Source of the DNA: Bacteroidales bacterium
GTDB lineage: Bacteria; Bacteroidota; Bacteroidia; Bacteroidales; WCHB1-69
Assembly: GCA_012518765.1 (NCBI GenBank)
Contig: JAAYRN010000321.1
Coordinates: forward strand, 1-5,475
Reading direction: 5' to 3'
DNA length: 5,475 nt
This document shows, in pieces, positions 1 through 5,475 of this stretch (position 1 is its first letter; every line of letters starts with the position of its first letter). Below the pieces are notes generated by a model, which did not search any database, had not been told where the DNA came from, and saw nothing but the letters and a program-made list of their open reading frames with translations. Position numbers and translations under genes: made by a program.

Positions 1-605
1 AAACCTGCAAATTCCATTCGCCTACGAACCATCCCTTTGGCTGAATAGGTGCATAAATAACCTCCTTTTTTCATTGAATTATATATTTTTTCAAACACTT
101 CCAACTCCCACAGTTCGGGTTGAGCATCGGGCGAAAAGGCATCAAAATAAACTAAATCGTATACATTTTCATCAAAATAAAACTGCTCCAACTTAGCATG
201 AATAATTTTATAATGAAAGTTTTCTCTGATTACATGAAAATGATTATCCGAAGGGGTGTTGTGTATTTCTAAAAAGATTTTATGCGAGGCATCGGGTAGT
301 TGTTTGTGGAAATTCAATTGTTCTGCTTCCTGTATAGTCAATGGAAAAGCCTCTATGGCAGAATAATAAATAACTGATCTAGAACGAGAATATACTTCTG
401 TTAACAAGGCATTTAAGCCCGTTCCCAATCCTACTTCCAACACATTTATATGTTGTTGTTTATCCATTAAAGGCAGAAGTCCTGCATGTATAAATACATG
501 TAAGGCTTCGCCCACAGCACCGTATAAACTATGATAATGTTGCTTGAGTTCGGGTATGTAAAAGGTGGTTGAACCATCGTTAGTGAGACATAGTTCTTTG
601 TTCAT
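1..605 (-). CDS. mnmD: MnmD/MnmC-type tRNA (mnm5s2U34) methyltransferase, 3' end cut by window edge
   Basis: This is an open frame of 201 codons from the ATG at 603-605, with no stop before the window edge. The translation fits the SAM-dependent methyltransferase of the MnmC N-terminal/DUF752 family, which completes 5-methylaminomethyl-(2-thio)uridine at the wobble position U34 of certain tRNAs in the cytoplasm. Visible motifs are the SAM-binding glycine loop VLEVGLGTGLNA (residues 55-66), the acidic E85 after the next strand, FDAFSPDAQPELW (154-166) and YSAKGMVRRRMEFAG (187-201), the last typical of the end of this methyltransferase domain. The start lies 4 nt after the stop of the upstream DHOD-like gene, so co-transcription is likely. 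Because the C-terminus is missing, a monofunctional MnmD cannot be told from a bifunctional MnmC with a C-terminal FAD oxidase domain. The family call is firm; the exact substrate is inferred from the family. Confidence 0.88.
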   Translation of the reverse strand, partial: MNKELCLTNDGSTTFYIPELKQHYHSLYGAVGEALHVFIHAGLLPLMDKQQHINVLEVGLGTGLNALLTEVYSRSRSVIYYSAIEAFPLTIQEAEQLNFHKQLPDASHKIFLEIHNTPSDNHFHVIRENFHYKIIHAKLEQFYFDENVYDLVYFDAFSPDAQPELWELEVFEKIYNSMKKGGYLCTYSAKGMVRRRMEFAG

Positions 606-609
606 GCGA

Positions 610-1605
610 TTATTCTATTCCTGCAAAATGCTTCATAAATTGGATTCGTAAATACACGTTAGGATCACTGATATTTTTAAAGTTTAATTTTCCTTTAAAA
701 TCGTCAATAGACTTATATTCATGCTTTTCCATCCATTCTGAAAGTTCGGATAATATATCTTTAATCACTTCTATGCCTTTTTTGTACATTACGGTGGCTA
801 TTTGTACCGTATCGGAACCTGCTAACAGCTGTTTTACAACATCTTTACCATTTTCAACTCCCGAAGTAGCACTCAAATCACAATCTAAATGGCTGCTCAT
901 AATAGACATCCAACGTAAGACATTGTAAAACTCCGTACCTTTTCTTTCCAAACCTGCCCCTATCACTTTCATTTTTTCAATATCAATGTCAGGCTGATGC
1001 AATCGATTGAATAAAACTAAGGCATCGGCTCCGTAAAAACTAAATGTTTTTAATGTTTTTCCTAATGAAGAAAAGTAAGGGCTGACTTTTACAGCTATTG
1101 GAATTGTAACCTTATTTTTCACATGCCTAATTATTTGAAAATACTTGCTTTCTAATTCATTAGCTGTCATTTCAAAATCAATGGGCAGTATGGAAATATT
1201 TAATTCTAAGGCATCGGCACCTGCTTCTTGTACTCGTTTGGCATAATCTATCCAATCGCCATCCGACACGCAATTAATACTCGCTATGATAGGAATGGAA
1301 ACTTCTTTTTTAAGGTCAGATATGAGCGTTGAATAAGCATCATACGAAGTAGTTTCGGTGTAGTTTTTAATGTAGTCTAAGGCATCGGGGTGCATGTATT
1401 CGCTTTCAATTGTTTTTACCGACCGTCCTATTTCGGCTATGATTTGCTCTTCAAATATGGACTTTAAAACCACAGCTCCTACTCCGTACGATTCCATTTT
1501 TTTTATTTTTTCTATGGAGTTAGTTAGCCCACAACTACCTGCTATCAAGGGTGATTTTAATTTTAACCCCATGTATGTACAGGATAAATCTACATTTTTC
1601 TTCAT
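610..1605 (-). CDS. Dihydroorotate dehydrogenase-like flavoprotein (catalytic Cys absent)
   Basis: This is a 331-residue TIM-barrel protein of the dihydroorotate dehydrogenase superfamily, probably cytosolic, with no signal peptide or membrane segment. The N-terminus (YMGLKLKSPLIAGSCGLT, residues 11-28) matches the first strand and loop of class 1 enzymes. VKVSP (172-176) carries the conserved lysine, and SGVENGKDVVKQLLAGSDTVQIATV (248-272) is the usual FMN-phosphate-binding end of the barrel. Where class 1 enzymes have LNLSCPN with the catalytic base Cys, this protein reads LNISILP (135-141), so Ile139 replaces it. It belongs to the group usually annotated as dihydroorotate dehydrogenase-like protein, and I would not call it pyrD. 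Its substrate is unknown. It sits between pepE (28 nt upstream) and the methyltransferase gene (4 nt downstream), and is probably the middle gene of one transcript. Confidence 0.85.
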   Translation of the reverse strand: MKKNVDLSCTYMGLKLKSPLIAGSCGLTNSIEKIKKMESYGVGAVVLKSIFEEQIIAEIGRSVKTIESEYMHPDALDYIKNYTETTSYDAYSTLISDLKKEVSIPIIASINCVSDGDWIDYAKRVQEAGADALELNISILPIDFEMTANELESKYFQIIRHVKNKVTIPIAVKVSPYFSSLGKTLKTFSFYGADALVLFNRLHQPDIDIEKMKVIGAGLERKGTEFYNVLRWMSIMSSHLDCDLSATSGVENGKDVVKQLLAGSDTVQIATVMYKKGIEVIKDILSELSEWMEKHEYKSIDDFKGKLNFKNISDPNVYLRIQFMKHFAGIE

Positions 1606-1633
1606 GCTATCATTATATTAAATAATGTTGTAT

Positions 1634-2392
1634 TTATTTCAACAAGAAACTTATATCCTCTCCAGGTTCTATTTCGATGGCTTCTTTGTTGTATTCAAAA
1701 ATTACAAGTTTTTTCCCTCCTTTTAAAGACATCTTATCGCCTTCAACCCATAATGAAGTAGCTTCGCGTAATCCGACAACTTTCATGGTTTGATTTACCG
1801 CTAAATACTCATTTAACCTGTCTTGACGGGTTTCACCTCCGTGCTTAATCATTTTGTCTATTTCGGGGTGAGGGTCTAAGTAATGGGGATTTATTTGAAA
1901 TGGAATCAATCCTAAAGCATGAAAACTTTCGGGTTGTACTATAGGCATATCGTTTGTAGTACAGAGAGTTGGACATGCAATATTGGATCCTGCACTCCAG
2001 CCAATATAAGGTGTTCCTTGTTTTACTTTGTTGCGGATAGGTTCTATTAATTTATACGTATGCAATTCGGCTACTAAATGAAAGGTATTTCCACCTCCAA
2101 CAATGATGCATTCTGCTTTGTTTATAGCATCTATTTTATTATCAAATTTGTGAATGGAATGAAAATTGGTAAATCCTAATTTTTCAAACACACCTTTTAC
2201 CCTAAGTTCGTACATATCGTAACTTTTTGGATATGCGTTGTTTGCAATATTTACTCCTGCAAAAGGAATGAAAACTATGTTTGAGGTGGGTTTTATGTTA
2301 TTTTTCTCCGAAAAATACTCTATTTGATTCAATGCCCACGCTAAATAAGGTTCTCCGAAATTGGTTGAGTTACTAATCAGTAATAAATTCAT
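1634..2392 (-). CDS. pepE: Peptidase E (alpha-aspartyl dipeptidase, family S51)
   Basis: This gene encodes 252 residues, slightly longer than the 229 of E. coli PepE. The enzyme is a cytoplasmic serine peptidase that hydrolyses dipeptides with N-terminal aspartate. MNLLLISNSTNFG at the N-terminus, FIPFAGV, IIVGGGNTFHLV, GWSAGSN, TTNDMPIV and QINPHY align along the whole family. The catalytic residues known from Salmonella/E. coli PepE (Ser120, Asp135, His157) correspond to Ser133 in GWSAGSN, Asp148 in TTNDMP and His170 in INPHY, so the triad looks intact. I chose the ATG at 2390-2392 because the homology begins exactly there. The only longer in-frame start is a TTG at 2447-2449 that would add 19 unrelated residues and lies inside the candidate promoter. 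It is the first gene of the probable pepE / DHOD-like / mnmD transcript, preceded by a 69-nt gap. Confidence 0.93.
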   Translation of the reverse strand: MNLLLISNSTNFGEPYLAWALNQIEYFSEKNNIKPTSNIVFIPFAGVNIANNAYPKSYDMYELRVKGVFEKLGFTNFHSIHKFDNKIDAINKAECIIVGGGNTFHLVAELHTYKLIEPIRNKVKQGTPYIGWSAGSNIACPTLCTTNDMPIVQPESFHALGLIPFQINPHYLDPHPEIDKMIKHGGETRQDRLNEYLAVNQTMKVVGLREATSLWVEGDKMSLKGGKKLVIFEYNKEAIEIEPGEDISFLLK

Positions 2393-2446
2393 AATCTTTG
2401 TATTTAATATATTATTTAAAACATTATTTTTCAAAAAAGCACCTTG

Positions 2447-2454
2447 CAAAAATA
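2447..2454 (-). promoter_or_regulatory. Candidate Bacteroidota-type -7 element upstream of pepE
   Basis: The minus strand reads TATTTTTG here, fitting the TAnnTTTG -7 consensus of the Bacteroidota primary sigma factor. It would place transcription start near 2440 and give a leader of roughly 48 nt to the pepE ATG at 2392. I see no good -33 TTTG at the expected distance, since that position falls in the last codons of the nucleotidyltransferase gene. In such AT-rich DNA a chance match is quite possible. Confidence 0.35.
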
Positions 2455-2461
2455 CAAAAAA

Positions 2462-3373
2462 TTACCATAAAGAAGTTGGATATATTCCTTCTTTCAAATA
2501 TTCTTTGAAAATATCTATAACTTTTTGTCTGTCTTCTTGGTAGGTTACTCCAAACCAATCTGATTTTGTTTTGAGGACTTTTACCTTGGCTTTGTTTGAT
2601 TTTAATAAATCGTCAATGGCAAAAGGGATATAAAACTCTGATTTTATATCGTGTATATTTTCATGTAAAAAATCGATAAACATGTTTTCAAGATGATTGA
2701 ACAAGGAAGGATGAAAACCCCAAAAGTTCATAGAAACAGGTGTTTGAGGGTTTAAATAGGTTTGTGTTCCATCGGAATTTTGATTTATTATTTTATTATC
2801 AATTTCCTGTATTTTAGTGTGTTCTTTTACATTAATCAAAAATCCCTCTGCATTTTCGGAACAAACACCTCGCGATACGGTTCCATTTTCCGACAAGGTT
2901 TGCGACAATGGATAAGCTACCATGCTATAAGCATCGGAATCTTTTGATATGGAGAGAGTTTTCAGGTATGCACTCATGGTTTCAAAAGCATGGTTTCCAT
3001 AAAAATCGTCTCCATTGATGACTGCAAAAAATGTATTTATTTTATCTTTTGCCATTAAAATAGCGTGTGCGGTTCCCCATGGTTTCACCCTATCCTTAGG
3101 GCATACAAAACCTTGCGGTAAACTATCTATTTCTTGCAATACATAGTCGACTTCTATAAGATGTTGGTATTTATTGAGAATTACTTCTTTAAAATCTTGT
3201 TCTATGGATTTTCTGATGACAAAAACGATTTTTCCAAAGCCATTTTTTCGGGCATCGTACATAGAATAATCAATAATGGTTTCTCCATTAGGTCCTAATG
3301 TATCTATCTGTTTTAGACCTCCATAGCGGCTTCCCATACCCGCCGCAAGTATTAATAATGTAGGTTGTTGCAT
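2462..3373 (-). CDS. RmlA-type sugar-phosphate nucleotidyltransferase, substrate unknown
   Basis: This is a 303-residue protein of the NTP_transferase (GT-A-like Rossmann) family, which joins an NTP and a sugar 1-phosphate to give an NDP-sugar and pyrophosphate. The N-terminal nucleotide-binding loop LLILAAGMGSRYGGLKQ (residues 6-22) has the GxGxR signature with the conserved downstream lysine. PWGTAHAIL (98-106) resembles the base/sugar contact strand, and INGDDFYG (119-126) carries the metal-binding aspartate. NFWGF (216-220) and SDWFGVTYQEDR (271-282) are further conserved segments. There is no hexapeptide acyltransferase tail as in GlmU, and the RYGGLKQ form of the loop separates it from RmlA, GalU and MurU proper. 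Neighbours give no clue to the sugar: no glycosyltransferase or kinase is in the window. It appears monocistronic, with 114 nt upstream and a separate candidate promoter before the next gene. Confidence 0.85.
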   Translation of the reverse strand: MQQPTLLILAAGMGSRYGGLKQIDTLGPNGETIIDYSMYDARKNGFGKIVFVIRKSIEQDFKEVILNKYQHLIEVDYVLQEIDSLPQGFVCPKDRVKPWGTAHAILMAKDKINTFFAVINGDDFYGNHAFETMSAYLKTLSISKDSDAYSMVAYPLSQTLSENGTVSRGVCSENAEGFLINVKEHTKIQEIDNKIINQNSDGTQTYLNPQTPVSMNFWGFHPSLFNHLENMFIDFLHENIHDIKSEFYIPFAIDDLLKSNKAKVKVLKTKSDWFGVTYQEDRQKVIDIFKEYLKEGIYPTSLW

Positions 3374-3487
3374 TTTTTTATGTAGTCTTTGTAATTTACT
3401 CTACAAAAATAGTAAAAAAATAGATTGTTTTTTTGTCTTATGAAAAAATAAATATAAGATATTTACTTTTATCAAATAAAACAGCTT
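3374..3487. other. Largest intergenic gap (114 nt), AT-rich
   Basis: This is the only gap of notable length. It is very AT-rich with several A/T homopolymer runs and holds the candidate promoter at 3404-3411. A weak 6-bp inverted repeat (3436-3441 with 3454-3459) is present, but it is not followed by a U-tract in the direction of the upstream gene. I see no tRNA, riboswitch or small ORF in it. Confidence 0.7.
3404..3411 (-). promoter_or_regulatory. Candidate Bacteroidota-type -7 element upstream of the nucleotidyltransferase gene
   Basis: This is the same octamer, TATTTTTG on the minus strand, inside the 114-nt gap between the HsdR-N gene and the nucleotidyltransferase. Transcription would begin near 3397, about 24 nt before the ATG at 3373. 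No clear -33 TTTG is present upstream; the region there is A- and T-tracts. The position in the largest intergenic gap of the window supports it, while the missing -33 box weakens it. Confidence 0.35.
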
Positions 3488-3925
3488 TTACAACAGCATT
3501 TTTTCATAGGGTGGCAGTGTCGAAATAAGGGTGTAGCTGTTGTCCTTTTTTTGAAAGACAATTTGTTGTTTTCCATTGAATAACACTAAATATTTAGCTT
3601 GTAATTCAGCATTGTATAAGGCTAATTGAGACAGGGAATCTTCGTTTAAATTAACCGATTCAGCCTTGCATTCTACTGCTATGAGTATAGTTCCATTTGG
3701 ATTTGCCACTACTATATCGTAACGTTTTGATAATGTATTGTATGTTATTTTCTTTTCGACTGAAATCAAAATTTCAGGGACTTTAACTTCCTGCAATAAA
3801 TAAGCAATATAAGCTTGTCGCACCATTTCTTCTTGGGTTAGTAGGACAAATCGCTTGCGTATAGTATCGTATATTTCCTTTTTTCCCTCGTTTGTTCGTA
3901 TACGAAATGCAGTCTTGTTGTCCAT
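3488..3925 (-). CDS. HsdR N-terminal-domain (PD-(D/E)XK nuclease fold) stand-alone protein
   Basis: This is a 145-residue protein matching the type I restriction enzyme R-subunit N-terminal domain (HSDR_N_2 type), present here as the entire protein. The nuclease core is visible as RYDIVV with Asp70, then VECKA with Glu85 and Lys87, followed by SQLALYN, which supplies a QxxxY motif (Gln100, Tyr104) like that of HsdR and RecB-family nucleases. The N-terminal half (RIRTNEGKKEIYDTIRKRFV, TQEEMVRQAYIAYLL) is typical of the Bacteroidota stand-alone version. No helicase, HsdM or HsdS part follows: the stop at 3488-3490 is followed by a 114-nt noncoding gap. The gene starts 32 nt after the moxR stop and probably shares its transcript. 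Nuclease chemistry is inferred from the residues; the biological role is unknown to me, and restriction is not supported by context. Confidence 0.85.
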   Translation of the reverse strand: MDNKTAFRIRTNEGKKEIYDTIRKRFVLLTQEEMVRQAYIAYLLQEVKVPEILISVEKKITYNTLSKRYDIVVANPNGTILIAVECKAESVNLNEDSLSQLALYNAELQAKYLVLFNGKQQIVFQKKDNSYTLISTLPPYEKMLL

Positions 3926-3957
3926 AGGATGTGAAATTTAAAAGCTACGAATGTATG

Positions 3958-4935
3958 CTATATTTTAACTTTTAAAAATTCGTCTATGATGGTATCTATG
4001 GAAATATTTTCTGCTTCGGCTCTGTAGTTTTTCACCATGCGATGTCGCATTACTAAGTGTGCAACTGCCTGAACATCTTCTATATCTGGCGATAATTTTC
4101 CTGCTAAAACAGCATGGCATTTGGCTGCTATGATAAGGTTTTGAGAGGAACGAGGTCCAGCTCCCCAAGCTAAATATTTATTTGCCCATTCGTGTGCTTT
4201 TTCTGTTTCAGGACGAGTAATTATGGATAAATTTACGGCATATTTATATACATTATCGGCTACGGGTATTTTCTGTAATAATTTTTGATAATATATAATT
4301 TCATCTAAATCAATTACTTGTCGGGGCTCATACATATCGCCGCCTATGGTTGATTTTACAATATTTATTTCTTCGTCGAAACTGGGATAGTCTAAGAAAA
4401 TATTGAACATAAATCTATCTAATTGAGCTTCGGGCAAAGGATAAGTTCCCTCTTGTTCAATGGGATTTTGCGTGGCTAACACAAAAAAAGGTTCGGGTAA
4501 TTTATGGGTAACACCTGCAATAGAGACACTTCTTTCTTGCATGGCTTCTAAAAGTGCCGATTGTGTTTTTGGCGGAGTACGGTTGATTTCGTCGGCTAAA
4601 ACGACATTGGAAAAAACGGGTCCTTTGAGGAAGCGAAAATTTCTGTTTTCGTCTAAAATTTCAGTTCCCATAATGTCGCTGGGCATTAAGTCGGGGGTAA
4701 ATTGTATTCGATTATAGTTTAATCCTAATGCTTTGGATATAGTTGTTACCATTAATGTTTTTGCTAATCCAGGTACTCCTATCAGCAACACATGTCCGCG
4801 ACTAAAAATAGTAATAAGAATATTTTTTAATACATCGTCTTGTCCTACAATTACTTTTCCTACTTCTTGCTGTAGCTGAGCATATTTTTCCGTAAATGCA
4901 TTAACGGCTTCTACATCTGATTTGAATGTGATCAT
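3958..4935 (-). CDS. MoxR-family AAA+ ATPase
   Basis: This is a complete 325-residue AAA+ ATPase of the MoxR family, cytoplasmic proteins that act as chaperone-like remodellers and are often paired with von Willebrand A-domain proteins. VIVGQDDVLKNILI precedes Walker A GVPGLAKT (residues 53-60). Walker B is VVLADEINR (111-119, Asp115/Glu116), sensor 1 is ATQNP (Asn157), the arginine-finger region is QLDRFMF (Arg174), and the sensor 2 segment GAGPRSSQ (258-265, Arg262) lies in the C-terminal lid (AAA_lid_2). All nucleotide-handling residues appear present. The start is well supported: the N-terminus matches the family, and its ATG overlaps the stop of the upstream parvulin gene as ATGA, which suggests translational coupling. 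The usual DUF58 and VWA/Bat partners are not the downstream neighbours; a small nuclease-like gene is. Its client is therefore unknown. Confidence 0.95.
   Translation of the reverse strand: MITFKSDVEAVNAFTEKYAQLQQEVGKVIVGQDDVLKNILITIFSRGHVLLIGVPGLAKTLMVTTISKALGLNYNRIQFTPDLMPSDIMGTEILDENRNFRFLKGPVFSNVVLADEINRTPPKTQSALLEAMQERSVSIAGVTHKLPEPFFVLATQNPIEQEGTYPLPEAQLDRFMFNIFLDYPSFDEEINIVKSTIGGDMYEPRQVIDLDEIIYYQKLLQKIPVADNVYKYAVNLSIITRPETEKAHEWANKYLAWGAGPRSSQNLIIAAKCHAVLAGKLSPDIEDVQAVAHLVMRHRMVKNYRAEAENISIDTIIDEFLKVKI
4932..4935 (-). other. ATGA stop/start overlap coupling parvulin and moxR
   Basis: On the minus strand these four bases read ATGA: the moxR ATG and the parvulin TGA share them. No Shine-Dalgarno-like purine run precedes this ATG (upstream bases TTGGAATTATAATAA), so moxR translation may depend on ribosomes terminating on the parvulin frame. 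The overlap is seen directly; the coupling is inferred. Confidence 0.8.
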
Positions 4936-5475
4936 TTTATTATAATTCCAAATTTTTCTATAAGGTTACACTCTTGATAGTATGGTTTTAATTTTATATG
5001 TGTTGTTTTTACTTTGTTTCGAGTCCATTTTAACAGTATTTCTTGTTTTTTTTGTTCAAGAGCTACATTTTTAATTTTCTCGTAATCGTCTATTAAATTT
5101 GCTTTGTGTGCTGCTCGTTTTTCTCTGATATACAGTATTCTATATGCTTGATTTCCATTTTCGGTTATCATAGGTACTGTTTGTGAAAACTCGCCCGGAA
5201 TAAGTCCATTGATAGCGTATAAAATGGATTTATCCAATTGATCTTCGGTAAATACATAAGATGAATTATACATGTTTACCAACATGCCTCCATTGATTTT
5301 CCCCGGGTCGTCTGAAAATTTTAAAACGGCTGTATCGAAAGCCATATTATTGTTTTTCATTAAATTATAAACGCTGTCTAAATATTGTTTCGACATGAGC
5401 ATTTCTTCTGCCGAGGGTTTGGGTTTAATTAAAATGTGAGCCACATTAATTTGCTCTCCTCTTCGCTCTATCATT
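4932..5475 (-). CDS. Parvulin-type (SurA/PpiC-like) peptidyl-prolyl isomerase, C-terminal part only
   Basis: This is the C-terminal part of a protein whose beginning lies beyond the right edge. The first in-window Met (5472-5474) is probably internal, because the sequence right after it, IERRGEQINVAHILIKPKPS, is the typical lead-in to a parvulin domain. Numbering from that Met, HILIKP (13-19), FSDDPGKINGGML (53-65) and IPGEFSQTVPMITENGNQAYRILYIREKRAAH (92-123, glycine and proline pattern conserved) are parvulin landmarks. After it comes a charged helical tail (DDYEKIKNVALEQKKQEILLKW) ending as in Bacteroidota SurA-like proteins. Such proteins are periplasmic chaperones for outer-membrane proteins; the signal peptide and the N-terminal chaperone domain would be off-window, so location is inferred. 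The stop TGA overlaps the moxR start. Confidence 0.85.
   Translation of the reverse strand, partial: MIERRGEQINVAHILIKPKPSAEEMLMSKQYLDSVYNLMKNNNMAFDTAVLKFSDDPGKINGGMLVNMYNSSYVFTEDQLDKSILYAINGLIPGEFSQTVPMITENGNQAYRILYIREKRAAHKANLIDDYEKIKNVALEQKKQEILLKWTRNKVKTTHIKLKPYYQECNLIEKFGIIIK

Noticed and set aside
1394..1621. Plus-strand open frame of 75 codons
   Set aside because: It lies almost entirely antisense to the DHOD-like gene, whose protein is clearly homologous along its whole length; the plus-strand translation resembles no family I know.
2393..2449. N-terminal extension of pepE from a TTG at 2447-2449
   Set aside because: The 19 extra residues have no counterpart in PepE, an ATG sits exactly where homology begins, and the TTG lies within the candidate promoter element.
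2361..2543. Plus-strand open frame of 60 codons across the pepE promoter region
   Set aside because: Low-complexity, Phe/Ile/Lys-rich translation expected from AT-rich DNA; antisense to the ends of two well-supported genes.
2762..2947. Plus-strand open frame of 61 codons
   Set aside because: Wholly antisense to the nucleotidyltransferase gene; its hydrophobic look comes from reverse-complemented AT-rich codons.
3436..3459. Possible terminator hairpin after the HsdR-N gene (6-bp arms)
   Set aside because: The stem is short and AT-only apart from one pair, the loop is 12 nt, and in the direction of transcription it is followed by an A-tract, not a U-tract.
3488..3925. Start of a restriction-modification or other defence island
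   Set aside because: No methyltransferase, specificity subunit, helicase, toxin, phage or transposase gene is in the window; the flanking genes are housekeeping families.
3965..4168. Second minus-strand frame of 67 codons inside moxR
   Set aside because: An out-of-frame reading of the moxR lid region; the moxR frame is intact and conserved, so no frameshift is needed.
4460..4717. Plus-strand open frame of 85 codons
   Set aside because: Antisense to the Walker B and sensor 1 region of moxR; the conserved minus-strand motifs explain the sequence.

Overview
The window is AT-rich, densely coded DNA with every recognisable gene on the minus strand. It looks like a chromosomal housekeeping segment of a member of Bacteroidota. 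The grounds are the protein families present: a SurA-like parvulin coupled to a MoxR ATPase, a stand-alone HsdR-N-domain protein, a dihydroorotate-dehydrogenase-like flavoprotein and a Bacteroidota-style nucleotidyltransferase. Start codons lack clear Shine-Dalgarno sequences, and two gene starts are preceded by octamers that fit the Bacteroidota -7 element TAnnTTTG. No lineage marker such as rRNA is present, so the assignment is an inference from protein families.

In the direction of transcription (high to low coordinates) there are three blocks. Block A (5475 to 3488) holds the C-terminal part of a periplasmic parvulin-type peptidyl-prolyl isomerase, a MoxR-family AAA+ ATPase whose start overlaps the parvulin stop by an ATGA, and after 32 nt a small PD-(D/E)XK nuclease-like protein. 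Block B (3373 to 2462) is a single RmlA-type sugar-phosphate nucleotidyltransferase, set off from block A by a 114-nt AT-rich gap with a candidate promoter. Block C (2392 to 1) is a tight run of peptidase E, a DHOD-like flavoprotein and an MnmD/MnmC-type tRNA methyltransferase. Its gaps are 28 and 4 nt, it has its own candidate promoter, and the last gene runs off the left edge.

The genes do not form one obvious pathway. Block A mixes envelope protein folding (parvulin), a remodelling ATPase and a putative nuclease. Block C mixes dipeptide catabolism, an unassigned flavoenzyme and wobble-uridine tRNA modification. I see no RNA gene, insertion sequence, CRISPR array, phage gene or defence cassette, and no intergenic stretch longer than about 115 nt.

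The points most worth following up are a DHOD-like protein lacking the catalytic cysteine of true class 1 enzymes, an orphan HsdR-N-domain protein with intact nuclease motifs but no restriction-modification partners, and a MoxR ATPase coupled to a parvulin rather than to its usual DUF58/VWA partners. I did not find convincing evidence of a new biological system.
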